Origin: Falsirhodobacter deserti | Lineage (GTDB): Bacteria; Pseudomonadota; Alphaproteobacteria; Rhodobacterales; Rhodobacteraceae | DNA: 64,000 bases | Reading direction: 5' to 3' | NCBI RefSeq assembly: GCF_004015795.1 | Contig: NZ_ML137220.1 | Span: 62,001-126,000, forward strand | Part shown: one piece after another, positions 1 through 8,185 of the stretch | How positions within the stretch are numbered: position 1 is the stretch's first letter | How the letters are laid out: every line of letters starts with the position of its first letter | Program-made: the position numbers and the translations under genes | The notes under the pieces: generated by a model | The model's input: only the letters and a program-made list of their open reading frames with translations | Database searches by the model: none | Told to the model about the DNA's origin: nothing

Positions 1-418
1 CATGGCATTGCTGGCGGCTGGGGGGGGCCTTGTCGCACTGGCCGCCGCACCGAGGATCGAGGCGCTTTTGCTGGGCGAGGCGCTGTCGCGCGGGCTTGGC
101 ACGCGGCCGGGATGGGTGCAGGCGGCGGCCCTTGTCGCGGTGACGCTGACCACCAGCGCCGCTGTCGGCGTTGCGGGCCCCATCGCGTTCCTTGGGCTGA
201 TCGTGCCACCGATTGCGCGGCGCTTTGCCGGCAGTTCGCTGCGTATGCAGCTTTTGGTGTCTGCGCTTCTGGGGGCGGCGCTTCTTTTGATGGCGGATGC
301 GCTTGGGCGCGTGGTCATCCCCCCGTCCGAGGTTCGGGCCGGCATCATGACCGCACTGATCGGCGCGCCGGTGTTCATCTGGCTGGCCCGCCGCGTCCGG
401 TCCGGAGCGTTCGGGTGA
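1..418 (+). CDS. FecCD-family iron-siderophore ABC permease, C-terminal part (5' end outside window)
   Basis: Inner-membrane permease subunit of a ferric-siderophore/B12-type ABC importer. Only about the last 138 residues are in the window; the reading frame is open to the left edge, so the true start lies outside. The piece carries typical FecCD C-terminal features: a [17 protein letters not shown] segment (family usually has GFIGLVVPH), a hydrophobic pair of helices, and the terminal P-x-E-x-x-x-G-I-x-T-A-L-I-G-A-P-V-F signature. Its stop overlaps the GTG start of the next permease, and an ATPase gene follows, so this is a heterodimeric permease. The binding protein presumably lies upstream. 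The transported siderophore cannot be told from the sequence. Confidence 0.9.
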   Translation, partial: MALLAAGGGLVALAAAPRIEALLLGEALSRGLGTRPGWVQAAALVAVTLTTSAAVGVAGPIAFLGLIVPPIARRFAGSSLRMQLLVSALLGAALLLMADALGRVVIPPSEVRAGIMTALIGAPVFIWLARRVRSGAFG

Positions 419-1389
419 GGGCGGCGGTTCTTCCTCTTGCGCTGGTGCTGGCGATCCTTGCGTCGCTTATGATCGGGCAGTTGCCCGTGGGGCCGATGGC
501 CCTGCTGCATGGCGCGCTGACGGGCGACGGGACGGGCGCGCTGGTACTGAAGGTCATCCGCGGCCCCCGCGTGATGACAGCGGTGGGCGCAGGCGCGGCC
601 CTTGGCCTGTCGGGCGCGCTGTTTCAGACGCTGTTCCGCAACCCGCTGGCTGCACCCGACATCATGGGGTTCACCTCCGGCTCCGGCCTCGCGATCGTTG
701 TGGCGGTTGCAGCGGGGCTGACACTGCCGGTGCCACTGGTGGCTGCGGCGGGCGGGCTTGTGGCGGCAGTGCTTGTGGCGCTGCTTGCATGGCGGCCGGG
801 GCATTCGACGCCGCCGCTGACCTTGGTGCTGGTGGGCCTTGGGATCGGGTTCGCAACTTCGGCCCTGTCATCCTTTGCCCTGACATCCCTGCCACTGAAC
901 GAGGCGGCCGAGGCGCAGCGCTGGCTGACAGGATCGCTGAATGCGCGGGCATGGGACCATGCGGCGCAGGTTTGGCTGGCGCTGGCGATGTTGGCAGTTC
1001 TTGCCCTGTCCCAACTGCGCCCGCTTGAGGCGCTGGAACTGGATAGCGATCTTGCCACCGGCCTTGGCATCCGGGCGGATCGCGCACGGTGGGCCATTGC
1101 CGCCATCGCGGTTTTGCTGGCCGCTGCGGCTGTTGCCGTGGCGGGGCCGGTGCCGTTTGTTGCCCTGATGGCGGCGCCGGTCGGGATCCGGCTGGCGCGC
1201 GCGCGGGATCTGAAAGGGCGGTTGATGTCGGGCGCCATGGCCGGAGCGCTGATCCTGACGCTCGCAGATCTGGCCGCGCAGGCCGCCTTGCCGGGCGTTG
1301 CGCTGCCGGTGGGCGTCGCGACAGGCCTCTTCGGTGCCCCCTATCTGTTGTGGCGCCTCTCGCGCGAGATGAAGAAAGGCGGCTTATGA
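415..1389 (+). CDS. FecCD-family iron-siderophore ABC permease, second subunit
   Basis: Second transmembrane subunit (324 aa) of the ferric-siderophore importer that begins to the left of the window. I chose the GTG at 415, which overlaps the previous stop (GTGA); it gives a protein starting VRAAVLPLALVL with one hydrophobic segment at once, the normal FecCD start. Family marks are the G-A-x-L-G-L-S-G-A-L-F-Q-x-L-F-R-N-P-L-A-x-P-D-I-x-G block at about residues 62-87 and the C-terminal L-P-V-G-V-A-T-G-L-F-G-A-P segment. About nine to ten hydrophobic helices. The stop overlaps the ATG of the ATPase at 1386, so the three genes are translationally coupled. Confidence 0.93.
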   Translation: MRAAVLPLALVLAILASLMIGQLPVGPMALLHGALTGDGTGALVLKVIRGPRVMTAVGAGAALGLSGALFQTLFRNPLAAPDIMGFTSGSGLAIVVAVAAGLTLPVPLVAAAGGLVAAVLVALLAWRPGHSTPPLTLVLVGLGIGFATSALSSFALTSLPLNEAAEAQRWLTGSLNARAWDHAAQVWLALAMLAVLALSQLRPLEALELDSDLATGLGIRADRARWAIAAIAVLLAAAAVAVAGPVPFVALMAAPVGIRLARARDLKGRLMSGAMAGALILTLADLAAQAALPGVALPVGVATGLFGAPYLLWRLSREMKKGGL

Positions 1390-2156
1390 TACTCAGCACA
1401 CGCGCGCTCAGCTTCGGGTATGGAACCCGCAGTGTTCTGCGGGATCTGGATGTCGTCATTCCCGAACGGCGGGTGACGGCGATCCTTGGTCCCAACGGAT
1501 GCGGGAAATCGACGCTTTTGAAGGCGATGGCGCGGCTGATCCGCCCCGCATCGGGACAGGTTCTGCTGGATGGGGCCGATATTCGCAATCAGGACACGCG
1601 GGCCTTGGCGCGGCGGCTGGCGATCCTTCCGCAGGCACCGGTTGCGCCCGAGGGGATACTTGTGGGCGACTTGGTCCGGCGCGGGCGCATCCCTTGGCGG
1701 GGCTTGTTAAGCCCGTGGCGGGCCGAAGATGCCCGCGCCTGTGCCGCCGCGTTGCAGGCCGTGGGCCTGACCCATCTGGCGCATCGGCCCCTGGACGAGC
1801 TTTCGGGCGGTCAGCGCCAACGTGCCTGGATTGCGCTGGTTCTGGCCCAGGAACCGCGCCTTTTGCTGCTGGACGAACCGACTACGTTTCTGGATCTGGT
1901 GCATCAGGTGGAGGTTCTTTCGCTGCTGCGCCGTCGCAACCGCGAAAGCGGGCTGACGGTGGTCAGCGTGTTGCATGACATGAACCTTGCTGCCCGCTTC
2001 TCCGATCACCTGATCCTGCTGGGCCCGCAAGGCCTTGTTGCGGCAGGTGCGCCCGATCTTGTGCTGACGCCCGAAAGCCTGCACGCGGCCTTCGGGCTGC
2101 GGGCCGTGGTGCAGCCCGATCCGGTGGCCGGAACGCCAATGGTCATTCCGGCCTGA
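1386..2156 (+). CDS. Iron-siderophore ABC transporter ATP-binding protein
   Basis: Cytoplasmic ATPase (256 aa) energising the two permeases upstream. All ABC motifs are visible: Walker A GPNGCGKST near residue 36, the Q-loop LPQAP, signature LSGGQRQR near 140, Walker B LLLLDEPT, and the switch histidine in VLHDMNL. The order and spacing match FecE/FepC-type proteins of 250-270 aa. The start ATG at 1386 overlaps the permease stop. Convergent with the SDR gene after only 7 bases; I see no U-tract hairpin between them. Confidence 0.95.
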   Translation: MILSTRALSFGYGTRSVLRDLDVVIPERRVTAILGPNGCGKSTLLKAMARLIRPASGQVLLDGADIRNQDTRALARRLAILPQAPVAPEGILVGDLVRRGRIPWRGLLSPWRAEDARACAAALQAVGLTHLAHRPLDELSGGQRQRAWIALVLAQEPRLLLLDEPTTFLDLVHQVEVLSLLRRRNRESGLTVVSVLHDMNLAARFSDHLILLGPQGLVAAGAPDLVLTPESLHAAFGLRAVVQPDPVAGTPMVIPA

Positions 2157-2163
2157 AGCTGGT

Positions 2164-3168
2164 TCAGCCGCCGGTCGCCTCGAACACCTGCCCGGTGGAG
2201 TAGCTGGATTCCGCACTTGCCAGCAGGACGTAAAGCGGCGCGATCTCCACAGGCTGACCGGCACGGCCGATGGACGTGTCGGCGCCAAATCGCGGCAGCG
2301 CATCCGTCGGCTGCCCACCCACGACCTGCAACGGTGTCCAGAACGGCCCGGGTGCCACGGCATTCACGCGGATACCGCGAGAGCCGAGCTGCTTGGCCAG
2401 CGCCTTGGCGAAGATGATGTTCGCCGCCTTGGTCTGGGCGTAATCGAACAGGTTTTCAGGCGGTTGCTGCGCCACGACCGAAGCCGTGATGATGATGGAG
2501 CTGCCCGCTTCCATATGCGGCAAGGCCGCCTTTGTGATCCAGAACGGCGCATAGATGTTGGTCTTCATCGTGCGGTCGAAGGTGTCTTCCTCGATCTCTT
2601 CGATCGAGGGGGAGGATTGCTGGAAGCCCGCATTGTTCACGAGGATGTCCAGCCCGCCAAGCCCATCCACCGCCTGCTGCACCAGATCGCGGCAGAATTG
2701 CGGATCGGTGATATCGCCGGGAATGGCCACCGCGGTGCCGCCGGCCTCTTCGATCAGCGAAACGACCTCCTGAGCGTCCTCTTCCTCGTCAGGAAGATAG
2801 TTGATTGCAACATCTGCACCTTCGCGTGCGAAAGCGATGGCTGCGGCGCGGCCGATGCCGCTGTCCCCACCCGTTATCAGGGCCTTGCGGCCGGCAAGGC
2901 GGTTGGACCCCTTGTAGCTGTCTTCGCCATGATCGGGGACGGGTGTCATCCTGCTTGTAAGCCCCGGCCATTCCTGCTTTTGTTCTTCAAAAGGCGGCTG
3001 GGGGAAGGCGGTCTGCGGGTCGCGCATCTCCGTCAGCGGGGAGGCCTGATCCGAAGCACCAGCTTCCTGGGCATGGGCTGCACCGGCGAAACCGGCTGCG
3101 GCCATGCTTCCGGCCACTCCTCCAATCAGCAGGCGGCGCTGAGGATCCTGCAGAATCTCGTCTGCCAT
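2164..3168 (-). CDS. SDR-family oxidoreductase with N-terminal Tat-like leader (YghA-like)
   Basis: NAD(P)-dependent short-chain dehydrogenase of the large YghA/GsiB-like group that has an extra roughly 90-residue N-terminal region. Visible motifs: TGGDSGIG cofactor loop, NNAG, the S of ITASV and the Y-A-Q-T-K catalytic pair, and a C-terminal STGQV-type tail. The N-terminus holds Q-R-R-L-L-I-G-G followed by a small hydrophobic stretch ending AHA-QE, which resembles a twin-arginine or Sec leader; export of an SDR would be unusual. I place the start at 3168 because AAAGGAAA precedes it at proper spacing; an in-frame ATG 15 bases upstream is possible. Substrate unknown. A stress-type promoter candidate lies upstream (3230-3255). 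Confidence 0.88.
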   Translation of the reverse strand: MADEILQDPQRRLLIGGVAGSMAAAGFAGAAHAQEAGASDQASPLTEMRDPQTAFPQPPFEEQKQEWPGLTSRMTPVPDHGEDSYKGSNRLAGRKALITGGDSGIGRAAAIAFAREGADVAINYLPDEEEDAQEVVSLIEEAGGTAVAIPGDITDPQFCRDLVQQAVDGLGGLDILVNNAGFQQSSPSIEEIEEDTFDRTMKTNIYAPFWITKAALPHMEAGSSIIITASVVAQQPPENLFDYAQTKAANIIFAKALAKQLGSRGIRVNAVAPGPFWTPLQVVGGQPTDALPRFGADTSIGRAGQPVEIAPLYVLLASAESSYSTGQVFEATGG

Positions 3169-3229
3169 CAGATTTCCTTTCATCAGGTTTGCGAAGGGGA
3201 TCGGGAACGTCCGGCGTTCGCACCCATTC

Positions 3230-3255
3230 TACGCCCGCCCGCCGATGCAGGTTCC
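3230..3255 (-). promoter_or_regulatory. Candidate EcfG-type general-stress promoter for the SDR gene
   Basis: Read on the minus strand, GGAAC (3255-3251) is followed after 17 bases by CGTA (3233-3230). The alphaproteobacterial general-stress sigma factor EcfG recognises GGAAC-N16/17-CGTT, so the -35 is exact and the -10 differs in one base. It lies about 60 bases upstream of the chosen start. Genes for YghA-like SDRs are often stress induced; assignment here is inference. Confidence 0.35.
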
Positions 3256-3341
3256 GAAAGAAAGCCATGAGGCGATCTGCCCCTTGCCTCGTCAGCGTAT
3301 CCGTGAAGACATGTGCCCGTGACCTACGCAGCGAAAGTTCC

Positions 3342-3926
3342 ATGCAGAAACGCCTTTCAATCGTTCTTATCGACCCGGACGAACATCGCGCCGGCCCGAT
3401 CGTGGAGGGGTTGAAAGAGGCGGGTGAATACGATGTCCACGTCATCCTTGAGATGACGGACCTTGCCAGCAAGGTCACGGCCTTCCGGCCTGATATCGTC
3501 TTGATCGATCTTGCCAGCCCCTCGCGCGATGTGCTGGAGGAACTTGCCCTTGCCTCGGGCCCGCTGGATCGGCCCGTGGCCATGTTCGTGGATCATTCGG
3601 ATGAACAGCTTACCCGCGCCGCGATCGAAGCGGGCGTATCGGCCTATGTCGTTGACGGTGTGCGGGCCGACCGCGTGAAGCCGATCCTTGATGCCGCCAT
3701 CGCGCGCTTCCACATGTTCCAGCGCATGCGCGCCGAGCTTGCCGCAACCAAGGCCGCGCTGGAGGAACGCAAGGTCATCGACCGTGCCAAGGCCATCCTG
3801 ATGCGCGCCCGCGGCATTGAGGAGGAGCAGGCCTATGCCCTTCTGCGCAAGACCGCGATGGATCAGGGCCGGCGGGTGGGCGACATCGCCCAGCAGATCG
3901 TGATGGCAGCGGGCCTGCTGATATGA
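3342..3926 (+). CDS. nasT: NasT-type ANTAR-domain RNA-binding antiterminator
   Basis: 194-aa response-regulator-like protein: an N-terminal receiver-like half (D-P-D-E-H near residue 11, I-V-L-I-D-L-A-S at the phospho-site position) and a C-terminal ANTAR RNA-binding domain from about residue 135 (E-R-K-V-I-D-R-A-K-A-I-L-M, then E-E-Q-A-Y-A-L-L-R-K). NasT proteins prevent transcription termination in leaders of nitrogen-assimilation operons and are held inactive by NasS. The ATG at 3342 gives the family length. The stop overlaps the nasS start (ATGA at 3923). Its likely target is the leader at 5096-5357, which contains tandem hexaloop hairpins. Confidence 0.9.
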   Translation: MQKRLSIVLIDPDEHRAGPIVEGLKEAGEYDVHVILEMTDLASKVTAFRPDIVLIDLASPSRDVLEELALASGPLDRPVAMFVDHSDEQLTRAAIEAGVSAYVVDGVRADRVKPILDAAIARFHMFQRMRAELAATKAALEERKVIDRAKAILMRARGIEEEQAYALLRKTAMDQGRRVGDIAQQIVMAAGLLI

Positions 3927-5095
3927 GCATGGAGATAATTCGCTTCGGTTATGTGCCGCTGACCGACGCCGCGCCGGCCATCATCGCCCATGAACTGGGT
4001 TTCGCAGCCGAAGAAGGGTTGGAACTTGACCTGATGCGCATCGGTGCATGGGCGCAAAGCCGCGATCTGCTGGGTGCCGGATTGATCGATGCGGCGCACA
4101 TGCTTGTCCCGCTGCCCGTTGCACAGGCGGTGGGGCTGGGGCCGGTTCTGCCCCCGATGGATCTGGTGATGTTCCTGTCACAAGGTGGGCAGGCGGTTGC
4201 AGTGAACCAGGACATCGCCGCGCGTCTGCGGGCTGAGGGGCATGGCTTTAACTTCAACAATGCGCGGGCGGCGGGGCAGGCTTTGCGGCGTGTGGTGCGC
4301 GGCCCGCTTCGCGTGGGCGTACCGTTCCGCTTTTCCACGCAAGCGGAGATTGTTTTCCATTGGCTGGAAGCTTCGGGTTTCGGGGAGGAGGTTCGTGTTG
4401 TCACCATCCCCCCGCCGATGATGGCCGACGCGATCGATGCCGGGGAGGTGGATGCCTTCTGCGTGGGAGAGCCGTGGCCCTCTTTCGCAGTGGAACGGGG
4501 GGCGGCCACTCTGTTGCTGACGGGCCGCGCGATCTGGATGTCGCCGCCCGAAAAAGGGTTGGTCCTGCGGCGCGACTTCACCGCCGCGCGGCCAGACACG
4601 ACAGGCCGCTTGATGCGCGCGATGTGGCGGGCCGGTCGCTGGCTGGACGATCCTGCAAATCGTGGAACCGCAGCCGACATCCTGTGCCGCCCGCATTACC
4701 TGGACCTGCCGCCAGAACTGGCAGAGCGCGGGTTGCGAGGACGGCTGATGATTTCCTCGGCGGGGGAAACGCGGCAGTGCGACGACTTTATCGCCTTCCA
4801 TCGTGATGCGGCCACCTTCCCGTGGAAAAGCCTTGCCGCCCTGTTCGCTGCGCGGATGATCCGCAACCACGGGTTGGATCCTGCGCCGGCTTCCCAAGCA
4901 GCGATGGACTGCTTCCGCACCGATCTGTACCGCGAACATCTGCGCCCCGCAGGGGCTGGGCTTCCCGGTGCGTCCTTGCGGGTGGAAGGAGCGATTGACA
5001 TCCCGCGCCTTGTTGCGGCCGAAAGCGGGCAAATGATTCTGCGCCCCGATGCCTTCTTCGACGGGCGGTTGTTCGAGCCTCCATCCGCAACGTGA
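3923..5095 (+). CDS. nasS: NasS-type nitrate/nitrite sensor (NrtA-like protein without signal peptide)
   Basis: 390-aa homologue of the NrtA/CmpA periplasmic binding proteins, but it begins directly with the binding fold (I-I-R-F-G-Y-V-P-L-T-D) and has no signal peptide, as expected for the cytoplasmic sensor NasS. Known NasS proteins bind NasT and release it when nitrate or nitrite is bound. Further family marks are P-L-P-V-A-Q-A-V-G-L-G and D-A-F-C-V-G-E-P-W, a segment of the anion-binding cleft. Overlap with nasT supports a stoichiometric pair. Whether cyanate is also sensed is unknown, though a cyanase gene is in the controlled operon. Confidence 0.9.
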   Translation: MSMEIIRFGYVPLTDAAPAIIAHELGFAAEEGLELDLMRIGAWAQSRDLLGAGLIDAAHMLVPLPVAQAVGLGPVLPPMDLVMFLSQGGQAVAVNQDIAARLRAEGHGFNFNNARAAGQALRRVVRGPLRVGVPFRFSTQAEIVFHWLEASGFGEEVRVVTIPPPMMADAIDAGEVDAFCVGEPWPSFAVERGAATLLLTGRAIWMSPPEKGLVLRRDFTAARPDTTGRLMRAMWRAGRWLDDPANRGTAADILCRPHYLDLPPELAERGLRGRLMISSAGETRQCDDFIAFHRDAATFPWKSLAALFAARMIRNHGLDPAPASQAAMDCFRTDLYREHLRPAGAGLPGASLRVEGAIDIPRLVAAESGQMILRPDAFFDGRLFEPPSAT

Positions 5096-5357
5096 TTTCT
5101 TTTTGTGCGCTCCGTATCAAGGGGCGCACCCTGAACGTGCATCCCCGGTCTTGGCCGCCTTTCACCCCGCTGCAGGGTTGAGGTGGCGCTGCCGGACCCG
5201 CAATCTTGATCCATGACAGGGTGCAACGTCGCATCCCGTCCGCCCGCAAGGATGCGGCACATTCCGCGATGAAGCGGAATAACTGGAAGCGCCTCTCGTG
5301 CCTGCCACGCCAGCGCTTTCCGACAGCCGAAGTCTCTTTTTCGCGATCGGAGTATCC
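5096..5357 (+). promoter_or_regulatory. nirB leader with tandem hexaloop hairpins: candidate NasT (ANTAR) antitermination element
   Basis: 262-base untranslated gap between nasS and nirB. Two adjacent small hairpins have six-base loops: CCGC-AAGGAT-GCGG (5244-5257) and ATTCCGC-GATGAA-GCGGAAT (5261-5280), separated by three bases. ANTAR target RNAs are known to be two hairpins with hexaloops, with A at loop position 1 and G at position 4; the first loop fits both, the second fits G4 only. A longer hairpin follows (GGAAGCGC 5285-5292 with GCGCTTTCC 5313-5321, inner CGTG/CACG), then a T run at 5337-5341, which may be the conditional terminator. A separate 9-bp hairpin lies at 5105-5129, just after nasS. 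Confidence 0.6.
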
Positions 5358-7847
5358 ATGTCTGCATCCGCAATCCCGCCGGGCCTTGCCCCGGTTCCGT
5401 CCGCTGCTGTCCAATCCGGAAAGACAAGGCTTGTCGTCATCGGCGCGGGCATGGCTTCGGGCCGTATGCTTGAACACCTGCTGGAAGCGGCGCCGGATCG
5501 CTTCGACGTGACACTGTTCAACGCCGAACCGCGCGGCAACTACAACCGCCTGATGCTGTCGCCCGTCCTGTCGGGCGAGAAGACCTATGAGGAAATCGTC
5601 ACGCATGATGATGGCTGGTACGCCGCCCAAGGGATCACGTGCCGCTTCGGCGAAGCAGTGACGCGCATCGACCGCGCTGCCCGCACGGTCCACACCGCAA
5701 GCGGCGAAACCCCTTATGATGCGCTGGTCATCGGCACCGGTTCTGCCCCGTTCATCATTCCCGTTCCGGGCAAGGATCTGCCGGGCGTCGTAACCTATCG
5801 CGACCTGGAAGATACCAACGCCATGATTGATGCCGGTGTTGCCGGCAAGAACGCCGTGGTGATCGGCGGCGGCCTTCTGGGGCTGGAAGCCGCGGCGGGC
5901 ATGGCCGCACGGGGTGCGAAGGTCACGGTCATCCACCTGATGGGCCACCTGATGGAACGGCAGCTGGACCCTGCGGCGGGCTATCTGCTGCAACGCGATC
6001 TGGAACGCCGCGGCATCAAGGTGCATTGCAAGGGCGCGACGAAAGCGATCCTCGGCGATGGCAAGGCCGAGGCCGTGCTGCTGGAGGATGGCACCACCTA
6101 TCCCGCCGATCTTGTTTGCATGGCCGTGGGCATCCGCCCCGAAACGCGCATTGCCACCGATGCCGGGCTGGAGGTGGAACGCGGCATCGTGGTTGATGAT
6201 GCCCTGCGCACCAGCGACCCGCACATCTTCGCGCTTGGCGAATGCGTGGAACATTGCGGGCAGGTCTTCGGGCTTGTTGCGCCCCTTTACGATCAGGCCA
6301 AGACGCTCGCCAGAACGTTGATGAAGGAAGATGCTGTCTTTGCCCCCGTCCAGACGGCGACGAAGCTGAAGGTGACAGGCTGCGACCTGTTCAGCGCCGG
6401 TGATTTTGCCGATGGCCCCGACCGCGAGGATATCGTGTTCCGCGACCCCGGGCGCGGCATCTACAAGCGGCTGGTCTTGAAGGATGACCGGATCATCGGC
6501 GTCGTGATGTATGGGGATACGGCCGACGGCAACTGGTTCTATGGGCTGCTGAAGGATGCCGCCGACATCAGCGGCACGCGCGACACGCTGATCTTCGGGC
6601 CCGCTGCGGGCAAGGCCGATCCGCTGGCCGCCGTTGCCGCGCTTCCGCCAGAGGCAGAGATCTGCGGCTGCAATGGCGTCAGCAAGGGCGCCATCGTCGG
6701 TGCGGTTCAGGGCGGGGCCTGCACACTGGATGCGATCCGCACCTGCACCAAGGCCAGCGCCTCGTGCGGGACGTGCACTGGGCTGGTCGAACAGTTGATG
6801 AAGCTGACGCTGGGCGATGATTTTGCCGCACCTGCACCCGCTGGCATGTGCAAGTGCACCGATCACAGCCACGAGGACGTGCGCCGGCTTATCAAGTCGA
6901 TGGAACTTAAATCCATTCCCGCCGTGATGCAGGAACTTGGCTGGAAAACGGTGGGCGGGTGCCATTCCTGTCGTCCTGCGCTCAACTTCTATCTGCTGGC
7001 GGACTGGCCGCTGGAATATCAGGACGACCGTCAGTCGCGCTTCGTGAATGAACGGAACCACGCCAACATCCAGAAGGACGGCACCTATTCGGTCGTGCCG
7101 CGCATGTGGGGCGGTGTGACCACATCGGCCGAACTGCGCGCCATCGCTGATGCTGCGGATAAGTACGACGTGCCGATGGTGAAGGTTACGGGCGGACAGC
7201 GCATCGACCTTCTGGGCGTGAAGAAAGAAGATCTGCCCGCGATGTGGGCCGACCTGAACGACGCCGGAATGGTTTCGGGCCACGCCTATTCCAAGGGCCT
7301 CCGCACCGTCAAAACCTGCGTAGGATCCGAGTTCTGCCGCTTCGGCACGCAGGACAGCACCGGCCTTGGCATCCGTCTGGAAAAGCTGCTTTGGGGTACA
7401 TGGACACCGCACAAGGTGAAGCTTGGCGTATCGGGTTGCCCGCGCAACTGCGCCGAGGCGACGTGCAAGGATATCGGCATCGTCTGCGTTGAAAGCGGCT
7501 TTCAGGTCAGCGTTGCCGGCGCTGCGGGGATGGAGGTGAAGGCGACTGAACTGATTGCCACCGTTCCGACCGAGGATGAGGCCGTGGAAGTCACGACAGC
7601 CTTCATCCAGCTGTACCGCGAACATGCCAAGTATCTGGACCGCCCATATAAATGGGTGCCGAAGGTGGGCCTTGATTGGGTGATCGCGCAGGTGGTCGAT
7701 GATGTGGAGAACCGCCGCGCGCTGGTGCAGCGGTTCGAGATCAGCCAGTCCGTTTATCGCAAGGACCCGTGGGCGGAACATGCCCAACCCGAAGAACACA
7801 AGAAATGGGCCCCGATGGCCGATCTTTCACTGGAGGCAGCGGAATGA
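5358..7847 (+). CDS. nirB: Assimilatory NAD(P)H-nitrite reductase, large subunit
   Basis: 829-aa cytoplasmic enzyme reducing nitrite to ammonium. Domains in order: FAD/NAD(P)H pyridine-nucleotide oxidoreductase (about residues 25-320; G-A-G-M-A, GGGLLGLEAAAG), BFD-type [2Fe-2S] segments (C-G-C-N-G near 436, C-K-C near 498), then the siroheme/[4Fe-4S] reductase module with T-C-V-G-S-E-F-C-R-F near 654 and S-G-C-P-R-N-C-A-E-A-T-C near 694, supplying the four cluster cysteines. The start at 5358 has GGAG upstream. The nirD start overlaps its stop. Same gene as nasB of the Paracoccus nas cluster. Likely controlled by the NasT-responsive leader directly upstream. Confidence 0.96.
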   Translation: MSASAIPPGLAPVPSAAVQSGKTRLVVIGAGMASGRMLEHLLEAAPDRFDVTLFNAEPRGNYNRLMLSPVLSGEKTYEEIVTHDDGWYAAQGITCRFGEAVTRIDRAARTVHTASGETPYDALVIGTGSAPFIIPVPGKDLPGVVTYRDLEDTNAMIDAGVAGKNAVVIGGGLLGLEAAAGMAARGAKVTVIHLMGHLMERQLDPAAGYLLQRDLERRGIKVHCKGATKAILGDGKAEAVLLEDGTTYPADLVCMAVGIRPETRIATDAGLEVERGIVVDDALRTSDPHIFALGECVEHCGQVFGLVAPLYDQAKTLARTLMKEDAVFAPVQTATKLKVTGCDLFSAGDFADGPDREDIVFRDPGRGIYKRLVLKDDRIIGVVMYGDTADGNWFYGLLKDAADISGTRDTLIFGPAAGKADPLAAVAALPPEAEICGCNGVSKGAIVGAVQGGACTLDAIRTCTKASASCGTCTGLVEQLMKLTLGDDFAAPAPAGMCKCTDHSHEDVRRLIKSMELKSIPAVMQELGWKTVGGCHSCRPALNFYLLADWPLEYQDDRQSRFVNERNHANIQKDGTYSVVPRMWGGVTTSAELRAIADAADKYDVPMVKVTGGQRIDLLGVKKEDLPAMWADLNDAGMVSGHAYSKGLRTVKTCVGSEFCRFGTQDSTGLGIRLEKLLWGTWTPHKVKLGVSGCPRNCAEATCKDIGIVCVESGFQVSVAGAAGMEVKATELIATVPTEDEAVEVTTAFIQLYREHAKYLDRPYKWVPKVGLDWVIAQVVDDVENRRALVQRFEISQSVYRKDPWAEHAQPEEHKKWAPMADLSLEAAE

Positions 7848-8173
7848 GCTTTGTCGATATCGGATCGCTTTCGGACATCCCGCGCCAGGGCGCACGGCTT
7901 GTTCGCACGCATCTGGGCTGCGTTGCCGTGTTCCGCACCGCCACCGATCAGGTTTTCGCGCTGGAGGATCGCTGCCCCCACAAGGGCGGGCCACTTTCCG
8001 AAGGGATCGTGCATGGCGACCGCGTGACCTGCCCGCTGCACAACTGGGTGTTCGACATGAATACCGGCGCTGCCGAGGGCGCGGATGAAGGCGTGGTTCG
8101 CACCTTCGCCGTGCGCGTCGAACAGGGCCGTGTGCTGATCGATGCTTCTCTTCTTTCCCGCTCTGCCGCCTGA
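7844..8173 (+). CDS. nirD: Nitrite reductase small subunit, Rieske-type
   Basis: 109-aa Rieske ferredoxin-like partner of NirB (called NasG in Paracoccus). Unlike the enteric NirD proteins, which have lost the cluster ligands, this one keeps both Rieske pairs: C44-P-H46 and C63-P-L-H66, so it should bind a [2Fe-2S] cluster and pass electrons to NirB. The ATG at 7844 overlaps the nirB stop at 7847, giving translational coupling. The cyanase gene follows 12 bases after the stop. Confidence 0.93.
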   Translation: MSFVDIGSLSDIPRQGARLVRTHLGCVAVFRTATDQVFALEDRCPHKGGPLSEGIVHGDRVTCPLHNWVFDMNTGAAEGADEGVVRTFAVRVEQGRVLIDASLLSRSAA

Positions 8174-8185
8174 AAGGCCCCAGCC

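Noticed and set aside
4788-7799. A 1003-codon open frame on the minus strand across nirB
   Set aside because: It is antisense to nirB, whose domains and motifs are unambiguous. Long antisense frames are common in GC-rich DNA because stop codons are rare; the sequence shows no domain.
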